Shown here piece after piece: positions 1-8,796 of a stretch of DNA of 13,795 bases. The notes beneath the pieces were generated by a model. That model searched no databases and was not told the DNA's origin. It saw nothing but the letters and a program-made list of their open reading frames with translations. Positions within the stretch are counted from its first letter, which is position 1, and every line of letters begins with the position of its first letter. The stretch spans positions 1 through 13,795 of the forward strand of contig WLTJ01000015.1 in the NCBI GenBank assembly GCA_009705435.1, written 5' to 3'. The DNA is from Actinomycetota bacterium. GTDB taxonomy: Bacteria > Actinomycetota > Acidimicrobiia > Acidimicrobiales > Ilumatobacteraceae. Both the position numbers and the translations under genes were made by a program.

Positions 1-380
1 ATCCAAGCCAAATATCGTTTCTCATCATGATGTGGATCGCAACCCACGATGACAAGTGGAAACAGAATTCCTGTGAGTACGACTAAAAACAGCGAAATGC
101 CATCGACCCCGACATGCCAGCCGATGCCCCACGATGAAATCCACTGATGCTTGGAAGCAAACTGATAACTCGCCTCACCTGTGTTGAAGGATGCCAACAT
201 CCAGAGACCGAGAGCGCCAGTGAGAACTGACGACAACAGGGCAATCAGTTTGGTGATTTCTGGTCGACGCTGGGAACTAAAGAGGGTCAGCAACGACCCA
301 ACTAGAGGCACAAGAATTAATGCCGTCAAAATCGGGAACGGCAAGGTAGCACCAGTTTCACTGGCGAATATTGAGATCAC
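1..380 (-). CDS. nuoM: NADH-quinone oxidoreductase subunit M (NuoM), N-terminal part, cut by window edge
   Basis: Antiporter-like membrane subunit of complex I, one of the proton-translocating modules of the membrane arm. Only the first 126 codons lie in the window; the frame is open to base 1. The start is a GTG at 380-378 overlapping the nuoL TGA (379-377) as GTGA, with a GAGGGG ribosome site seven bases upstream. The translation has a hydrophobic helix at about residues 16-34, a second at about 45-63, and the NuoM-typical Gly-Val-Asp-Gly-Ile-Ser segment at 91-96 leading into a third helix. This segment, and the position directly after nuoL, separate it from nuoL and nuoN paralogues. The functional Glu and Lys residues of the family lie further downstream, outside the window. 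Identity is firm; integrity of the rest cannot be judged. Confidence 0.93.
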   Translation of the reverse strand, partial: MISIFASETGATLPFPILTALILVPLVGSLLTLFSSQRRPEITKLIALLSSVLTGALGLWMLASFNTGEASYQFASKHQWISSWGIGWHVGVDGISLFLVVLTGILFPLVIVGCDPHHDEKRYLAW

Positions 381-2290
381 AGCATTACCCCTCGAACAAA
401 GAACCACAGCAAAAGGGCAACAACGCCAAGACCGACGGCCGCTGCGTAACTTCGAACTGATCCATTTTGCGATTTGCGCAGAAAGCCACCGGATTGTTGA
501 ACAACCTTGCCGACCCCGTTGACCGCACCATCAACAATCGTGCTGTCGGCCCAAGCCACACCTTCAAACGCTTTGCGACCAGGACCGCCCATGAAGTTTG
601 AGATTGCCCGATCGTAGAACCAGCCCTGAGCCATAATTTCAGGTTCAATAGCAGCGATCTTTTTCTTTGAATAAACCAAAACTGATAGTGCAATGCCGCT
701 GAGCGCAACAATCACAGCGACTCCTAACAGAAGATATTTATTTTCGTAGGCCCACGTCTTATGGATATCAGCCTCGCCAAATTCAATGACTGGTTCAAGC
801 CACTTTTCTAAAAAGTGCGTCTTGCTGCTGAATGGCAATTGCATCACGCCACCCACGACCGACAATCCTGCCAAGACCACTAGCGGAGCCAACATGCTCT
901 TCGGACTTTCATGCGGTTTGAAATCTCCATGAGCCCCATGCTCTTCACTGTGATCGTTCCAGCGAGCCTCACCGAAGAAAACCATGATCACTTGGCGCGT
1001 CATGTAATACGCGGTGAGTAACGCTGTGATCATGCCCACGACGTAGAGAATCGGACTCTTCGCGAAGGCGAATAAAAGAATCTCGTCCTTGCTCCAAAAC
1101 CCAGCAAACGGTGGCACGCCCGCAATTGCCAACCATCCAATGATGAATGTCATCGCCGTCACGGGCATGAGTATTCGCAACGCGCCCATCTTGCGCATGT
1201 CCTGTTCGTGATGCATACCGTGAATGACCGAACCCGAACCAAGGAACAACAACGCTTTGAAGAAGGCGTGGGTCACCATGTGGAAGATGGCAGCCACATA
1301 AGCCCCCGAGCCAACTGCTAAAAACATAAAACCAAGTTGACTCACGGTTGAGTACGCAAGAACTTTTTTAATATCCGTTTGAGTGACGGCAATAGTCGCA
1401 GCGAATAATGCTGTACTCACACCGACTATGGCGATGATTGTCGGGGCCCAACCATAAGCAACTGCCAATACTGGATTGACACGGGTCATTAAGAACACGC
1501 CTGCGGTCACCATGGTGGCTGCGTGAATCAAAGCCGAGACTGGTGTTGGACCTTCCATCGCGTCGGGTAACCAGATATACAACGGCAACTGCGCACTCTT
1601 ACCACAGGCGCCGATAAACAACATCAGGGCGATCGCCGTGGCTGTCACTGCTGACAATGCACCAGATTCGGCAGCATGATTGATGCCGCCATAACTGAGA
1701 GTTCCCGTTGCTCCAAAAGCTAGGAACATCGCCATCATCACACCCCAGTCACCAACTCGGTTAGTGACAAAAGCTTTCTTGCCCGCGGTCGCAGCACTTT
1801 CGCGGGTGTGCCAGAAGGAGATCAAGAAGTAGGAGCAGGTTCCAACACCCTCCCAGCCGAGGAAAGTCACCAGTAGGTTCTCGCCCAACACCAGCATCAA
1901 CATCGAGAACACAAACAAGTTGAGATACAAGAAGAACTTGGAGAACTTCGGATCACCGTGCATGTACCCAATCGCATACAAGTGAATCAACGAACCGATT
2001 CCCGTCACGAATAACGCCATTGTGATACTTAAGGGGTCAGCCAAGAAGGCCAAGTCAACTTTTAAAGACCCGATCGGAACCCATGAGAATGCAGTGAAAA
2101 TATGGCGACGCTCTTCGGTGCTCTTTGAGAGCAAATCAAAAAACACCCCAACACTGACGGCAAAAGATCCGCCGACCATGAGTGTGGCCAAAATGCCAGC
2201 CTTTGGTTCTCCAAGAATTCGTCCGAAAAGAAAAATCAAAACAAAACCAAGAAGCGGAAGCGCCGGTATCAACCAAATCAGATCAAGCAT
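377..2290 (-). CDS. nuoL: NADH-quinone oxidoreductase subunit L (NuoL)
   Basis: Distal antiporter-like subunit of complex I, the largest membrane subunit, thought to pump protons at the tip of the membrane arm. It has 637 residues, close to the family norm of about 610-650. Seen in sequence: many hydrophobic helices; Gly-Trp-Glu-Gly-Val-Gly with the conserved Glu147; Asp181 in the Asn-Arg-Val-Gly-Asp segment; Lys231 in Gly-Lys-Ser-Ala-Gln; His256 in the Ser-Ala-Leu-Ile-His segment; His337, His341 and Lys345; and Lys401 in Phe-Trp-Ser-Lys-Asp. These correspond to the known proton-path residues. A His-rich polar loop occupies about 444-465. The C-terminal region (about 540-637) fits the long lateral helix and final anchoring helix of NuoL. 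It starts ten bases after nuoK with an AAGGGG ribosome site and overlaps nuoM. Confidence 0.98.
   Translation of the reverse strand: MLDLIWLIPALPLLGFVLIFLFGRILGEPKAGILATLMVGGSFAVSVGVFFDLLSKSTEERRHIFTAFSWVPIGSLKVDLAFLADPLSITMALFVTGIGSLIHLYAIGYMHGDPKFSKFFLYLNLFVFSMLMLVLGENLLVTFLGWEGVGTCSYFLISFWHTRESAATAGKKAFVTNRVGDWGVMMAMFLAFGATGTLSYGGINHAAESGALSAVTATAIALMLFIGACGKSAQLPLYIWLPDAMEGPTPVSALIHAATMVTAGVFLMTRVNPVLAVAYGWAPTIIAIVGVSTALFAATIAVTQTDIKKVLAYSTVSQLGFMFLAVGSGAYVAAIFHMVTHAFFKALLFLGSGSVIHGMHHEQDMRKMGALRILMPVTAMTFIIGWLAIAGVPPFAGFWSKDEILLFAFAKSPILYVVGMITALLTAYYMTRQVIMVFFGEARWNDHSEEHGAHGDFKPHESPKSMLAPLVVLAGLSVVGGVMQLPFSSKTHFLEKWLEPVIEFGEADIHKTWAYENKYLLLGVAVIVALSGIALSVLVYSKKKIAAIEPEIMAQGWFYDRAISNFMGGPGRKAFEGVAWADSTIVDGAVNGVGKVVQQSGGFLRKSQNGSVRSYAAAVGLGVVALLLWFFVRGVML
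388..393 (-). promoter_or_regulatory. Ribosome binding site of nuoM (supports GTG start)
   Basis: Read on the minus strand this is GAGGGG, seven bases before the GTG at 380. It lies inside the last codons of nuoL and, with the GTGA overlap, decides the nuoM start where no ATG is suitably placed. Confidence 0.6.
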
Positions 2291-2300
2291 CGTCTACCCC

Positions 2301-2630
2301 TTAACCCTTCAACGCCGAAATATCATCGACGTTGGCGCCTGGGCGCTTACGCATGATGGAGACAATGATGCCGAGTCCGACAACGACTTCAGCGGCAGCC
2401 ACAACCATCACAAAAAAGACTGTGGTTTGACCACCGATGTCACCCATGCGCTTGGCGAAAGCCACAAAGGACAAGTTGACAGCGTTCAGCATCAATTCAA
2501 TACACATGAACATCACTAATGGATTGCGACGGACTAAAACTCCGACGGTGCCGATACCGAAAAGTACCGCTGACAACACTAAATACCATGTCGTCGTCGG
2601 GGTCGCAGCAGACATGAGAGCCGACATCAT
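2301..2630 (-). CDS. nuoK: NADH-quinone oxidoreductase subunit K (NuoK)
   Basis: Small membrane subunit of complex I (MrpC-like) with three transmembrane helices, next to NuoJ in the membrane arm. It has 109 residues against about 100 in E. coli, the excess being a short N-terminal leader. The two helix-buried glutamates of the family are visible: Glu45 in the Cys-Ile-Glu-Leu-Met-Leu-Asn-Ala segment and Glu81 in Ala-Ala-Ala-Glu-Val, matching E. coli Glu36 and Glu72 with a nine-residue shift. The ATG at 2630 overlaps the nuoJ TGA as ATGA, with AAGGA six or seven bases upstream. It ends with TAA, one of only two TAA stops seen among these genes. A second Met directly follows the first, so the exact start may differ by one codon. 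Confidence 0.97.
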   Translation of the reverse strand: MMSALMSAATPTTTWYLVLSAVLFGIGTVGVLVRRNPLVMFMCIELMLNAVNLSFVAFAKRMGDIGGQTTVFFVMVVAAAEVVVGLGIIVSIMRKRPGANVDDISALKG

Positions 2631-3169
2631 GAGGCTTCCTTCACGACAGGCTTCACGCGACGAGTCAGCAACACAGTTCCCACAACGGCGACAACTAAGA
2701 GCACAGATGTGACTTCAAAGGCAACGACATAATCCCCAAACACGCTGCGAGACAATTGACGTATATTCGAATCGGGATCAGCCATGTCTGGGGTCACGAG
2801 TCCGGAACCACGACTTGATACGACATCACGAGATGCGACGACGGCAGCCGTCACTAAACCGATGACCCCAAGTCCGACGATGACTGCAAGTGGACGTTGC
2901 ACCTTGAAAGGCTCGGTCTTTATGTCTTCGGTGCGATCAACGCCAAGGAGCATGATCACGAATAAGAACAACACCACAATTGCGCCGGCATACACAATGA
3001 CCTGAACTGCTGCCAAGAAATGTGCTTCTTGGGCAACGAACATCACAGCCACGCCGAACAATGTAAGAATCAAACTGAGGGCCGCATGCACGGGGTGACT
3101 ACGAACAACAACACCGATAGCACCAGCCAAAATCATGGCAGCAGCGACAACAAAGACAAAAAGTTCCAT
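2627..3169 (-). CDS. nuoJ: NADH-quinone oxidoreductase subunit J (NuoJ)
   Basis: Membrane subunit of complex I between NuoH/A and NuoK, with five predicted helices; its third helix is known to rearrange during turnover. It has 180 residues, typical for the family. The conserved third helix is clear at about 52-75: [10 protein letters not shown], with the invariant Tyr60. Other helices lie at about 3-22, 28-47, 93-113 and 147-169. A hydrophilic loop at about 114-146 precedes the last helix. The start at 3169 shares one base with the nuoI stop (TGATG) and the end overlaps nuoK by four bases. Confidence 0.97.
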   Translation of the reverse strand: MELFVFVVAAAMILAGAIGVVVRSHPVHAALSLILTLFGVAVMFVAQEAHFLAAVQVIVYAGAIVVLFLFVIMLLGVDRTEDIKTEPFKVQRPLAVIVGLGVIGLVTAAVVASRDVVSSRGSGLVTPDMADPDSNIRQLSRSVFGDYVVAFEVTSVLLVVAVVGTVLLTRRVKPVVKEAS

Positions 3170-3813
3170 CAGTGTCCTGCTCCATCGCTTTCATCTTGAG
3201 CAGGCTCAGGGGTACGAACGCCGTAGCCGAGCTCGCCGCTCCAACCGACAACACCTTCAAATGATGCATCGCCAGAAGAGGCTGTTGCTCGCAACCAACC
3301 TGAGGTCAAAATATCTTCACCCTCACGCCAGTCTTCCCACGGCAACTGCTGTGGCTTGCCATCATCACCGACGACGAGTTCGGCTTTTGTATAGATCGCA
3401 TCCTGGCGATTAGTAAATGAGAACTCAAATAACTTCGACTCCGTGATCGCCTCTGTTGGACAGGCTTCAACGCAGAGATCGCAGTGAATGCAACGCAAAT
3501 AGTTGATCTCGTAGACAAAGCCGAAACGCTCACCTGGTGAGGTCGGATTTTCTGGATCATTATCGGCACCACGGACATAGATGCACTTGGCCGGGCACAC
3601 ACCCGCGCACAATTCGCAACCAATGCACTTCTCCATACCGTCTTCGTAACGGTTCAAAACATGGCGGCCGTGCAAGCGTTCGGGCTTAGGGGCTTTTTCG
3701 TCGCGTTGCGGCTTACCCTTTTTGTTCTCGCGACCACCTGAATATTCAAGGGTGACTTTATTGCGCCGACCAACCTGGGCCAGCGTGACGAGAAATCCTC
3801 CAAGGTAGCCCAT
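3169..3813 (-). CDS. nuoI: NADH-quinone oxidoreductase subunit I (NuoI), 2x[4Fe-4S] ferredoxin-like
   Basis: Iron-sulfur subunit that passes electrons from NuoG to the terminal N2 cluster in NuoB via clusters N6a and N6b. It has 214 residues. Two complete CxxCxxCxxxCP motifs are visible: Cys63, 66, 69, 73 and Cys108, 111, 114, 118. The N-terminal 50 residues carry a short hydrophobic stretch followed by a basic segment that would contact NuoH. After the ferredoxin fold there is a long tail from about residue 140, ending in a Pro-, Asp- and Gly-rich stretch; this makes the protein longer than the roughly 180-residue E. coli form. It shares one base with the nuoH stop (TGATG); an AAGGAG ribosome site lies about ten bases upstream. 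Confidence 0.98.
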   Translation of the reverse strand: MGYLGGFLVTLAQVGRRNKVTLEYSGGRENKKGKPQRDEKAPKPERLHGRHVLNRYEDGMEKCIGCELCAGVCPAKCIYVRGADNDPENPTSPGERFGFVYEINYLRCIHCDLCVEACPTEAITESKLFEFSFTNRQDAIYTKAELVVGDDGKPQQLPWEDWREGEDILTSGWLRATASSGDASFEGVVGWSGELGYGVRTPEPAQDESDGAGH

Positions 3814-5030
3814 CAGAACATCGCTCCTTCACGTTCGCGGTTGGCTTTACTGACACGATTTGCTAACGACAAAATTCCCACGCACAGCAGTAGCACAACA
3901 ATGCAAGCAGCAACCACGACACCACGATTCCAATCTTCATCCCGAGCAAGACGCAGAACGGCCATCAACATGAACCATCCCAGCGAAGCGGGAATCAAGA
4001 TCTTCCAACCGAGATTCATCAACTGGTCATAACGGAAGCGAGGCAATGTGGCACGCATCCACACGTAGATATACAAGAAGACCACGATCTTGGCGATGAG
4101 CCACAGGGTGCCTTCCCAGGCGCCAGGGATACCAGGTATATCGAAGAGTCCTTGTGGTCCACCAAAGAACAGCGTGACAATGATTCCGCTCATGGTAATG
4201 GTGTTCATAAATTCAGCCAAGAAAAATAAGCCGAAGCGAATGCCGGAATACTCGGTGTTGAAACCTCCCACGAGTTCTTGCTCGGCCTCAACTAAGTCGA
4301 AAGGTGGACGGTTCATCTCGGCAGTGGCGGCGATCATGAAGATCACGAATGGGATGACACCCGTTGAGATGACGTGCCAATTCACGAAGTTCCCTTGGTT
4401 ACCAACGATTCCACTAGTTGACAATGTGCCGGCCAACAAGATGACGGTGGCCACGCTCAGACCAAGAGCAGCTTCATAAGAAACCATCTGCGCTGAAGCT
4501 CGAACTGATCCCAACAGCGGATACTTTGAGCCACTTGACCAGCCCGCCAGCATGATGCCGTAAACCGCAATTGATGAAAGCGCCAATAACAGCAAAATGC
4601 CTACTGGAGGATCGGCTAACTGCACTCGTGTGGTGTGACCAAACCAAGTCACGAGTCCATCTTTACCGTTTGAGAAATCTCCACCGAGAGGGATGATTGA
4701 CCACACCAAAAAGGCGGGAACGAATGCCAAGAAGGGAGCCAATCTGAAAACAAAACGGTCGGCACGTTCAGGAAGCAAATCTTCTTTGAAGAACAACTTT
4801 GTGCCATCTGCGAGAGTTTGCAAAAGGCCCCAGGGACCAGCCTTATTGGGCCCAATGCGGTTATTCATACCAGCGATTGCTTTTCGCTCAAACCACACCA
4901 TCAACATCGTGGCTACTAGTCCAACACCGAAGACGACGACGACCTTCATCAAAATAATGAGCAAGGGCGCCCACATCAGATTGCCGATGGAAATTGGATC
5001 AAGTCCAAGTAGCGATGCGCTTGTGACCAT
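3813..5030 (-). CDS. nuoH: NADH-quinone oxidoreductase subunit H (NuoH)
   Basis: Membrane subunit that joins the peripheral and membrane arms and forms most of the quinone-access channel. It has 405 residues from the ATG at 5030. Family segments seen: Glu-Arg-Lys at 48-50; Arg-Ile-Gly-Pro-Asn-Lys at 58-63; the polar stretch with Lys-Glu-Asp at 82-84; Ser-Lys-Tyr-Pro-Leu-Leu-Gly at 168-174; Glu-Met-Asn-Arg-Pro-Pro-Phe-Asp at 238-245; Glu-Ala-Glu-Gln-Glu-Leu-Val at 248-254; and Arg-Ala-Thr-Leu-Pro-Arg-Phe-Arg at 326-333. It is longer than the 325-residue E. coli protein because of an inserted loop at about 117-140 and an extra hydrophobic helix at about 370-390. A GTG one codon upstream (5033) is a possible alternative start, but the ribosome site favours the ATG. 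It overlaps nuoG and nuoI by one base each. Confidence 0.97.
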   Translation of the reverse strand: MVTSASLLGLDPISIGNLMWAPLLIILMKVVVVFGVGLVATMLMVWFERKAIAGMNNRIGPNKAGPWGLLQTLADGTKLFFKEDLLPERADRFVFRLAPFLAFVPAFLVWSIIPLGGDFSNGKDGLVTWFGHTTRVQLADPPVGILLLLALSSIAVYGIMLAGWSSGSKYPLLGSVRASAQMVSYEAALGLSVATVILLAGTLSTSGIVGNQGNFVNWHVISTGVIPFVIFMIAATAEMNRPPFDLVEAEQELVGGFNTEYSGIRFGLFFLAEFMNTITMSGIIVTLFFGGPQGLFDIPGIPGAWEGTLWLIAKIVVFLYIYVWMRATLPRFRYDQLMNLGWKILIPASLGWFMLMAVLRLARDEDWNRGVVVAACIVVLLLCVGILSLANRVSKANREREGAMF

Positions 5031-7399
5031 CACAGAGTCTCCACATTCACATCATTGACTAAACGTGACGAATCAATCAGTTCACCGATATTCGCGCCAG
5101 TCAGTGCCCATGCCGCCCACACTGTGCCACGTACTACCGATTCGTCCATCACAACTGGCATGACGATTGAGGTGCGGTGGTTTGAGACTTTGATGGATGT
5201 TCCTTCGTCAACTCCGAGACTGCTGAAATCAAGCGGATGCATATGTAATGCAGAACTTGGGGCAAGTCCCACCAAGGACGGAGACTGGGCGACGTTCGTA
5301 CCATTGTCGTACAACTTGCGACTGACGACTAATCGATATCCGAAACCTGAGTGAACCGGAACTTCTGTAGCGGTCGAACTGTGTGCATGAGTCATCGAAC
5401 GACGGAGCAACACACCATCAGGACTCACGGCCAATGCAGCGCGCGAAACCTCGGCGAAACTCGCCACATTACGTGCTAGCTGGGAATGAATTTCTTGCAC
5501 CGATCCCAAGCCCAAATCATGGCCTAACAACTCGCCAAGTTCTACAGCAATCATCCAATCGGGACGGGCTGTGCCGCGTGCGTTGACCTTGCGGTTGAGT
5601 TGTGTGACGCGACCTTCAAGGTTGGTTGTGGTGCCATCCTTCTCACCAAAAGCGGCAGCAGGTAGAACGACCTCACAACGTTGCAACGAAGGTGACATCG
5701 TGGTGTCAACAGCGATAATTTTCGGGACCGCTGCCAGGGCTTGGCGTACAAGATGTGAATCGGGAACATCATTCATCGGATCCGCACCAACGAGGACCAA
5801 GCAATTGATCTCGCCGGCAATAGCCGATTGCAGAATTGAGTTGGTCGACCCCGTGACTAATCCAGTTTCAACGGCACCACGGATATTGCCACGACGTACG
5901 ACTGGCAGGACTGTGGCCTGTGGTGCAATGGCCAGCACTGCATCAAGGGCAGCCATCGTGAATGAATCGTCTTCAGCCAAGTTCGCCCGACCAACAACAA
6001 CGACTACTGAGCCCTGAGCGATCTGAGTTGCTACCGCAGGATCGGTCAGCGTCTGCTGGATCACTGACACCTGACGACCTGGTTCGTAACTGGCCGACTT
6101 CCAGGCATAACGCGTGAGTCCTGTTTGCTTGGGCACAAACTCAATCAGTTTGCTGCGCTTCTTCTCTGACGCATCACGTAAGCGCAAATACAAAATCGGC
6201 AATTCTTCTTTGAGGTCGGGAGACAGCAGTAACACTGTCGTGGCGTTGGCAGCCTCGTCGATAGTCGCTTGCGCGTAGCCAAAGAGCGACGTCGGTAGAC
6301 CATCATCAAGTTGAGCGTCAACATTGCTGATACCTAAGGACTGTGCCAAAAGTGCCCACGCATAAGCATCTTCGTTGGTTCCCCTAGCACCACCGAGAAT
6401 CGCCACACTTTGTGGACCGCCATCTTTGATCGCTTGGGCGATGAGACTGGCTGCACTGGACAAAGCCACGCTCCACGATGTCGCAACAAGATCTCCATCG
6501 GACCGCACCATTGGATTTTCAATGCGTTGGTCACTCTTTGTGGCCTCGAAGTTGAAACGACCTTTGTCGCAGAGCCACCCATGATTTACAGGATCGCTGT
6601 CGACACCTTGATAGCGCAACATTTCATCGCGACTCGATTCAAGTGTGATGCGACAACCAACGGAACAGGTCGTGCAAGTGCTTTCAATCTTGGCGAGGTC
6701 CCAGGGACGTGCCTTAAAGCGATACGGCTGAGCAGTCAGGGCCCCAACTGGACAAATCTGAACTGTGTTGCCAGAGAAATACGAACTAAATGGCTCGTCT
6801 GGGAATGTCTGGATTTGTGTGTTATTCCCACGCGAGGTGAATTGGATTAATGCATCGCCAGCGACTTCGTCGGCAAAACGAGTACAGCGATCGCACAAGA
6901 TGCACCGCTCGCGATCTAGCAACACTAAATCACTAATCGGAATCGGCTTTTCATAATGTCGCTTCTCTTCAATGAAACGACTTTCCCCTGGACCATGGCT
7001 AAAGGCCTGATCTTGTAATGGGCATTCGCCACCCTTGTCACACACCGGACAGTCGAGCGGATGATTGGCGAGGAGTAACTCGACGATGCCCTCTTGGGCA
7101 CGTTTCACTTGATCAGTTTCGGTGCGAACAATCTGGCCTTCGCCTACCGAGGTCATACAACTGACCACCATCATCGGTCCGCGCGGGCCTTCCACTTCAA
7201 CGAGACATTGACGACACATGCCAACAGAACTCATCCGTGGGTGATAACAGAAACGTGGAATGTAATCACCACTGCGATCGGCCGCAGCAATAATCAATTC
7301 ACCTTTACGCGCCGCTACCGACTTGCCGTTGATGGACATCGTGATCGCATTGGGGTCGAGAGGTATCTCAACTTCGATATTCGGTTCGGTGGTGGTCAT
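5030..7399 (-). CDS. nuoG: NADH-quinone oxidoreductase subunit G (NuoG), iron-sulfur/molybdopterin-fold subunit
   Basis: Largest peripheral subunit of complex I, carrying electrons from NuoE/F toward NuoI. It has 789 residues. The N-terminal [2Fe-2S] domain has Cys51, 62, 65 and 81; next come His113-xxx-Cys117-xx-Cys120-xxxxx-Cys126 (N5-type) and Cys166, 169, 172 with Cys216 (N4-type). A fourth motif, Cys242-xx-Cys245-xxx-Cys249 with Cys277 after 27 residues, matches the N7 cluster found in some bacterial NuoG. Residues from about 290 to the end form the molybdopterin-oxidoreductase fold, which in this family is structural and not catalytic. The ATG at 7399 overlaps the nuoF stop as ATGA with GGGAG seven bases upstream. 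No frameshift or missing ligand is seen. Confidence 0.98.
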   Translation of the reverse strand: MTTTEPNIEVEIPLDPNAITMSINGKSVAARKGELIIAAADRSGDYIPRFCYHPRMSSVGMCRQCLVEVEGPRGPMMVVSCMTSVGEGQIVRTETDQVKRAQEGIVELLLANHPLDCPVCDKGGECPLQDQAFSHGPGESRFIEEKRHYEKPIPISDLVLLDRERCILCDRCTRFADEVAGDALIQFTSRGNNTQIQTFPDEPFSSYFSGNTVQICPVGALTAQPYRFKARPWDLAKIESTCTTCSVGCRITLESSRDEMLRYQGVDSDPVNHGWLCDKGRFNFEATKSDQRIENPMVRSDGDLVATSWSVALSSAASLIAQAIKDGGPQSVAILGGARGTNEDAYAWALLAQSLGISNVDAQLDDGLPTSLFGYAQATIDEAANATTVLLLSPDLKEELPILYLRLRDASEKKRSKLIEFVPKQTGLTRYAWKSASYEPGRQVSVIQQTLTDPAVATQIAQGSVVVVVGRANLAEDDSFTMAALDAVLAIAPQATVLPVVRRGNIRGAVETGLVTGSTNSILQSAIAGEINCLVLVGADPMNDVPDSHLVRQALAAVPKIIAVDTTMSPSLQRCEVVLPAAAFGEKDGTTTNLEGRVTQLNRKVNARGTARPDWMIAVELGELLGHDLGLGSVQEIHSQLARNVASFAEVSRAALAVSPDGVLLRRSMTHAHSSTATEVPVHSGFGYRLVVSRKLYDNGTNVAQSPSLVGLAPSSALHMHPLDFSSLGVDEGTSIKVSNHRTSIVMPVVMDESVVRGTVWAAWALTGANIGELIDSSRLVNDVNVETL
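5038..5042 (-). promoter_or_regulatory. Ribosome binding site of nuoH (favours ATG over upstream GTG)
   Basis: On the minus strand this reads GGAGA, inside the end of nuoG. It sits seven bases before the ATG at 5030 but only four before the GTG at 5033, so the ATG is the better start. Confidence 0.5.
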
Positions 7400-8796
7400 A
7401 ACGCAGCTCCCACAGCAGTCACAGGAATGGTATGTCGCTTGACAATTCTCGCTTCAAACTCTTCGCGGAACAGCACGAGGGCCGAGTTCACGGGCGCATA
7501 CGCCGATGGTCCGACGAAACAAATGGTGTTCATCTTGTACGGGAAAGGAACCGCCGTCAGCCCCAACTTCTCATTGGAGGCATGTGGGAAATCTCCGGGA
7601 CAAATCGAAGTGCCAACTTCGATCAACTGCTCAAGATCAGCAGACGTTCCCTTGCCATCAACAACGCGACTCAAAATGCGCTCAAGCCACGTTCCACCCT
7701 CACGACACGGCGTGCACTTTCCGCAAGATTCGTGAGCGTAAAAACGGGTAAGAGTCAAAGCGGCAGCTGGAATGTCAGTGGTCTCATCCATCACCATGAT
7801 CGCTCCTGAGCCGAGCATTGAACCTGCTGCGCCAACCTGGCTGCCCTCAAACGGAAGGTCTAATTGATCGGGTGTGAACCAAGGTGCCGAGCCACCGCCA
7901 GGAACGAAGGCCTTGAGTTCATTGTCGTTGCGAATGCCACCGCAGAATTCGTCTTTGTACAACAAATCTCGAAATGTAGTCACACCATTGACGATTTCAT
8001 AAACACCAGGTCGCTTGACATGACCACTCACAGCAACCATGCGCGTCCCGGGAGATGTCTTGGTTCCAATCGCTGTGTAGGCCTCAGCACCATTGCACAT
8101 CAACCACGGCAAGTTCGCCAAGGTTTCAACATTGTTGACGATCGTTGGTTGGCCATACAGACCATTTGCTGCTGGGAAGAAAGGAGGCTTCAATCGTGGC
8201 ATGCCACGGTTGCCTTCAAGACTTTCAATCAGTGCAGTTTCTTCACCAACCACATAAGCACCTGCGCCCCAATGAAGAACGATGTCAACAGAAAAGTGTG
8301 TGCCCAAAATATTTTTACCGATATAGCCGGCTGCATAAGCATCATTCAGCGCAACTGCAACTCGCTCTTGCGCTAAAGCCATCTCGCCGCGGATATACAA
8401 GAAACACTGCGATAAACCTGCCGCGTAACACGCAATCAGGCAACCTTCAATCAATTGATGTGGATCGCGCTCCATGAGCAGACGATCTTTGTAAGTTCCT
8501 GGTTCACTCTCGTCACCATTGACAACGAGATAACGCGGATAGACGCCTTGCGGAGTGAGACCCCATTTTGTTCCAGCAGGGAAACCTGCGCCGCCGCGCC
8601 CGAGCACCGTAGCGGTTCGTACTTCGTCGTGCACTTCATTGGCTGGACGACTGAGTGCAGCGCGCAGACCTTGATAACCATCAGTCGCCAAGTAACGGGT
8701 CAGCGTGTATGAATCTTCGTACTCAAATCGTGAGGTCACAATTTTCGGACGATCTCCGACGATGAACCCGGGAGCGTGTGCGTAGGTACCGGTCAT
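7396..8796 (-). CDS. nuoF: NADH-quinone oxidoreductase subunit F (NuoF), NADH- and FMN-binding
   Basis: Entry point of complex I: oxidises NADH with FMN and passes electrons to cluster N3 and to NuoE. It has 466 residues from the ATG at 8796, which overlaps the nuoE TGA as ATGA. An in-frame TTG at 8820 would add eight residues but lacks this coupling. Seen: Gly-Arg-Gly-Gly-Ala-Gly-Phe-Pro at 66-73; Asn93-Gly-Asp-Glu-Ser-Glu-Pro-Gly, an FMN-site segment; Gly-Ala-Gly-Ala-Tyr at 177-181 and Gly-Glu-Glu-Thr-Ala at 184-188; and the [4Fe-4S] motif Cys358-xx-Cys361-xx-Cys364. The fourth cysteine by alignment of the flanking sequence is Cys426, followed by a conserved Arg-Glu-Glu-Phe-Glu. Compared with E. 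coli there are about 21 extra residues before it, containing another cysteine, Cys399. Confidence 0.98.
   Translation of the reverse strand: MTGTYAHAPGFIVGDRPKIVTSRFEYEDSYTLTRYLATDGYQGLRAALSRPANEVHDEVRTATVLGRGGAGFPAGTKWGLTPQGVYPRYLVVNGDESEPGTYKDRLLMERDPHQLIEGCLIACYAAGLSQCFLYIRGEMALAQERVAVALNDAYAAGYIGKNILGTHFSVDIVLHWGAGAYVVGEETALIESLEGNRGMPRLKPPFFPAANGLYGQPTIVNNVETLANLPWLMCNGAEAYTAIGTKTSPGTRMVAVSGHVKRPGVYEIVNGVTTFRDLLYKDEFCGGIRNDNELKAFVPGGGSAPWFTPDQLDLPFEGSQVGAAGSMLGSGAIMVMDETTDIPAAALTLTRFYAHESCGKCTPCREGGTWLERILSRVVDGKGTSADLEQLIEVGTSICPGDFPHASNEKLGLTAVPFPYKMNTICFVGPSAYAPVNSALVLFREEFEARIVKRHTIPVTAVGAAL

Noticed and set aside
2022..2519. Plus-strand open frame of 165 codons opposite nuoK/nuoL
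   Set aside because: Low-complexity basic translation antisense to two certain genes; no family feature.
6334..6582. Minus-strand open frame of 82 codons inside nuoG in another frame
   Set aside because: Fully nested in nuoG, no domain, no ribosome site argument.
5571..6850. Several plus-strand open frames of 70-150 codons opposite nuoG
   Set aside because: They overlap one another in different frames, are rich in Arg, Thr and Ser as antisense frames often are, and have no domain.
6460..7300. NuoG as an active molybdenum enzyme such as formate dehydrogenase alpha subunit
   Set aside because: The N-terminal cysteine pattern and position between nuoF and nuoH are those of complex I; no separate formate dehydrogenase genes are present. 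The molybdopterin fold in NuoG is known to be non-catalytic.
7094..7735. Plus-strand open frame of 213 codons opposite nuoF/nuoG
   Set aside because: It lies fully antisense to two genes with complete cofactor motifs, crosses their junction, and shows no recognisable domain. It is a codon-bias shadow.
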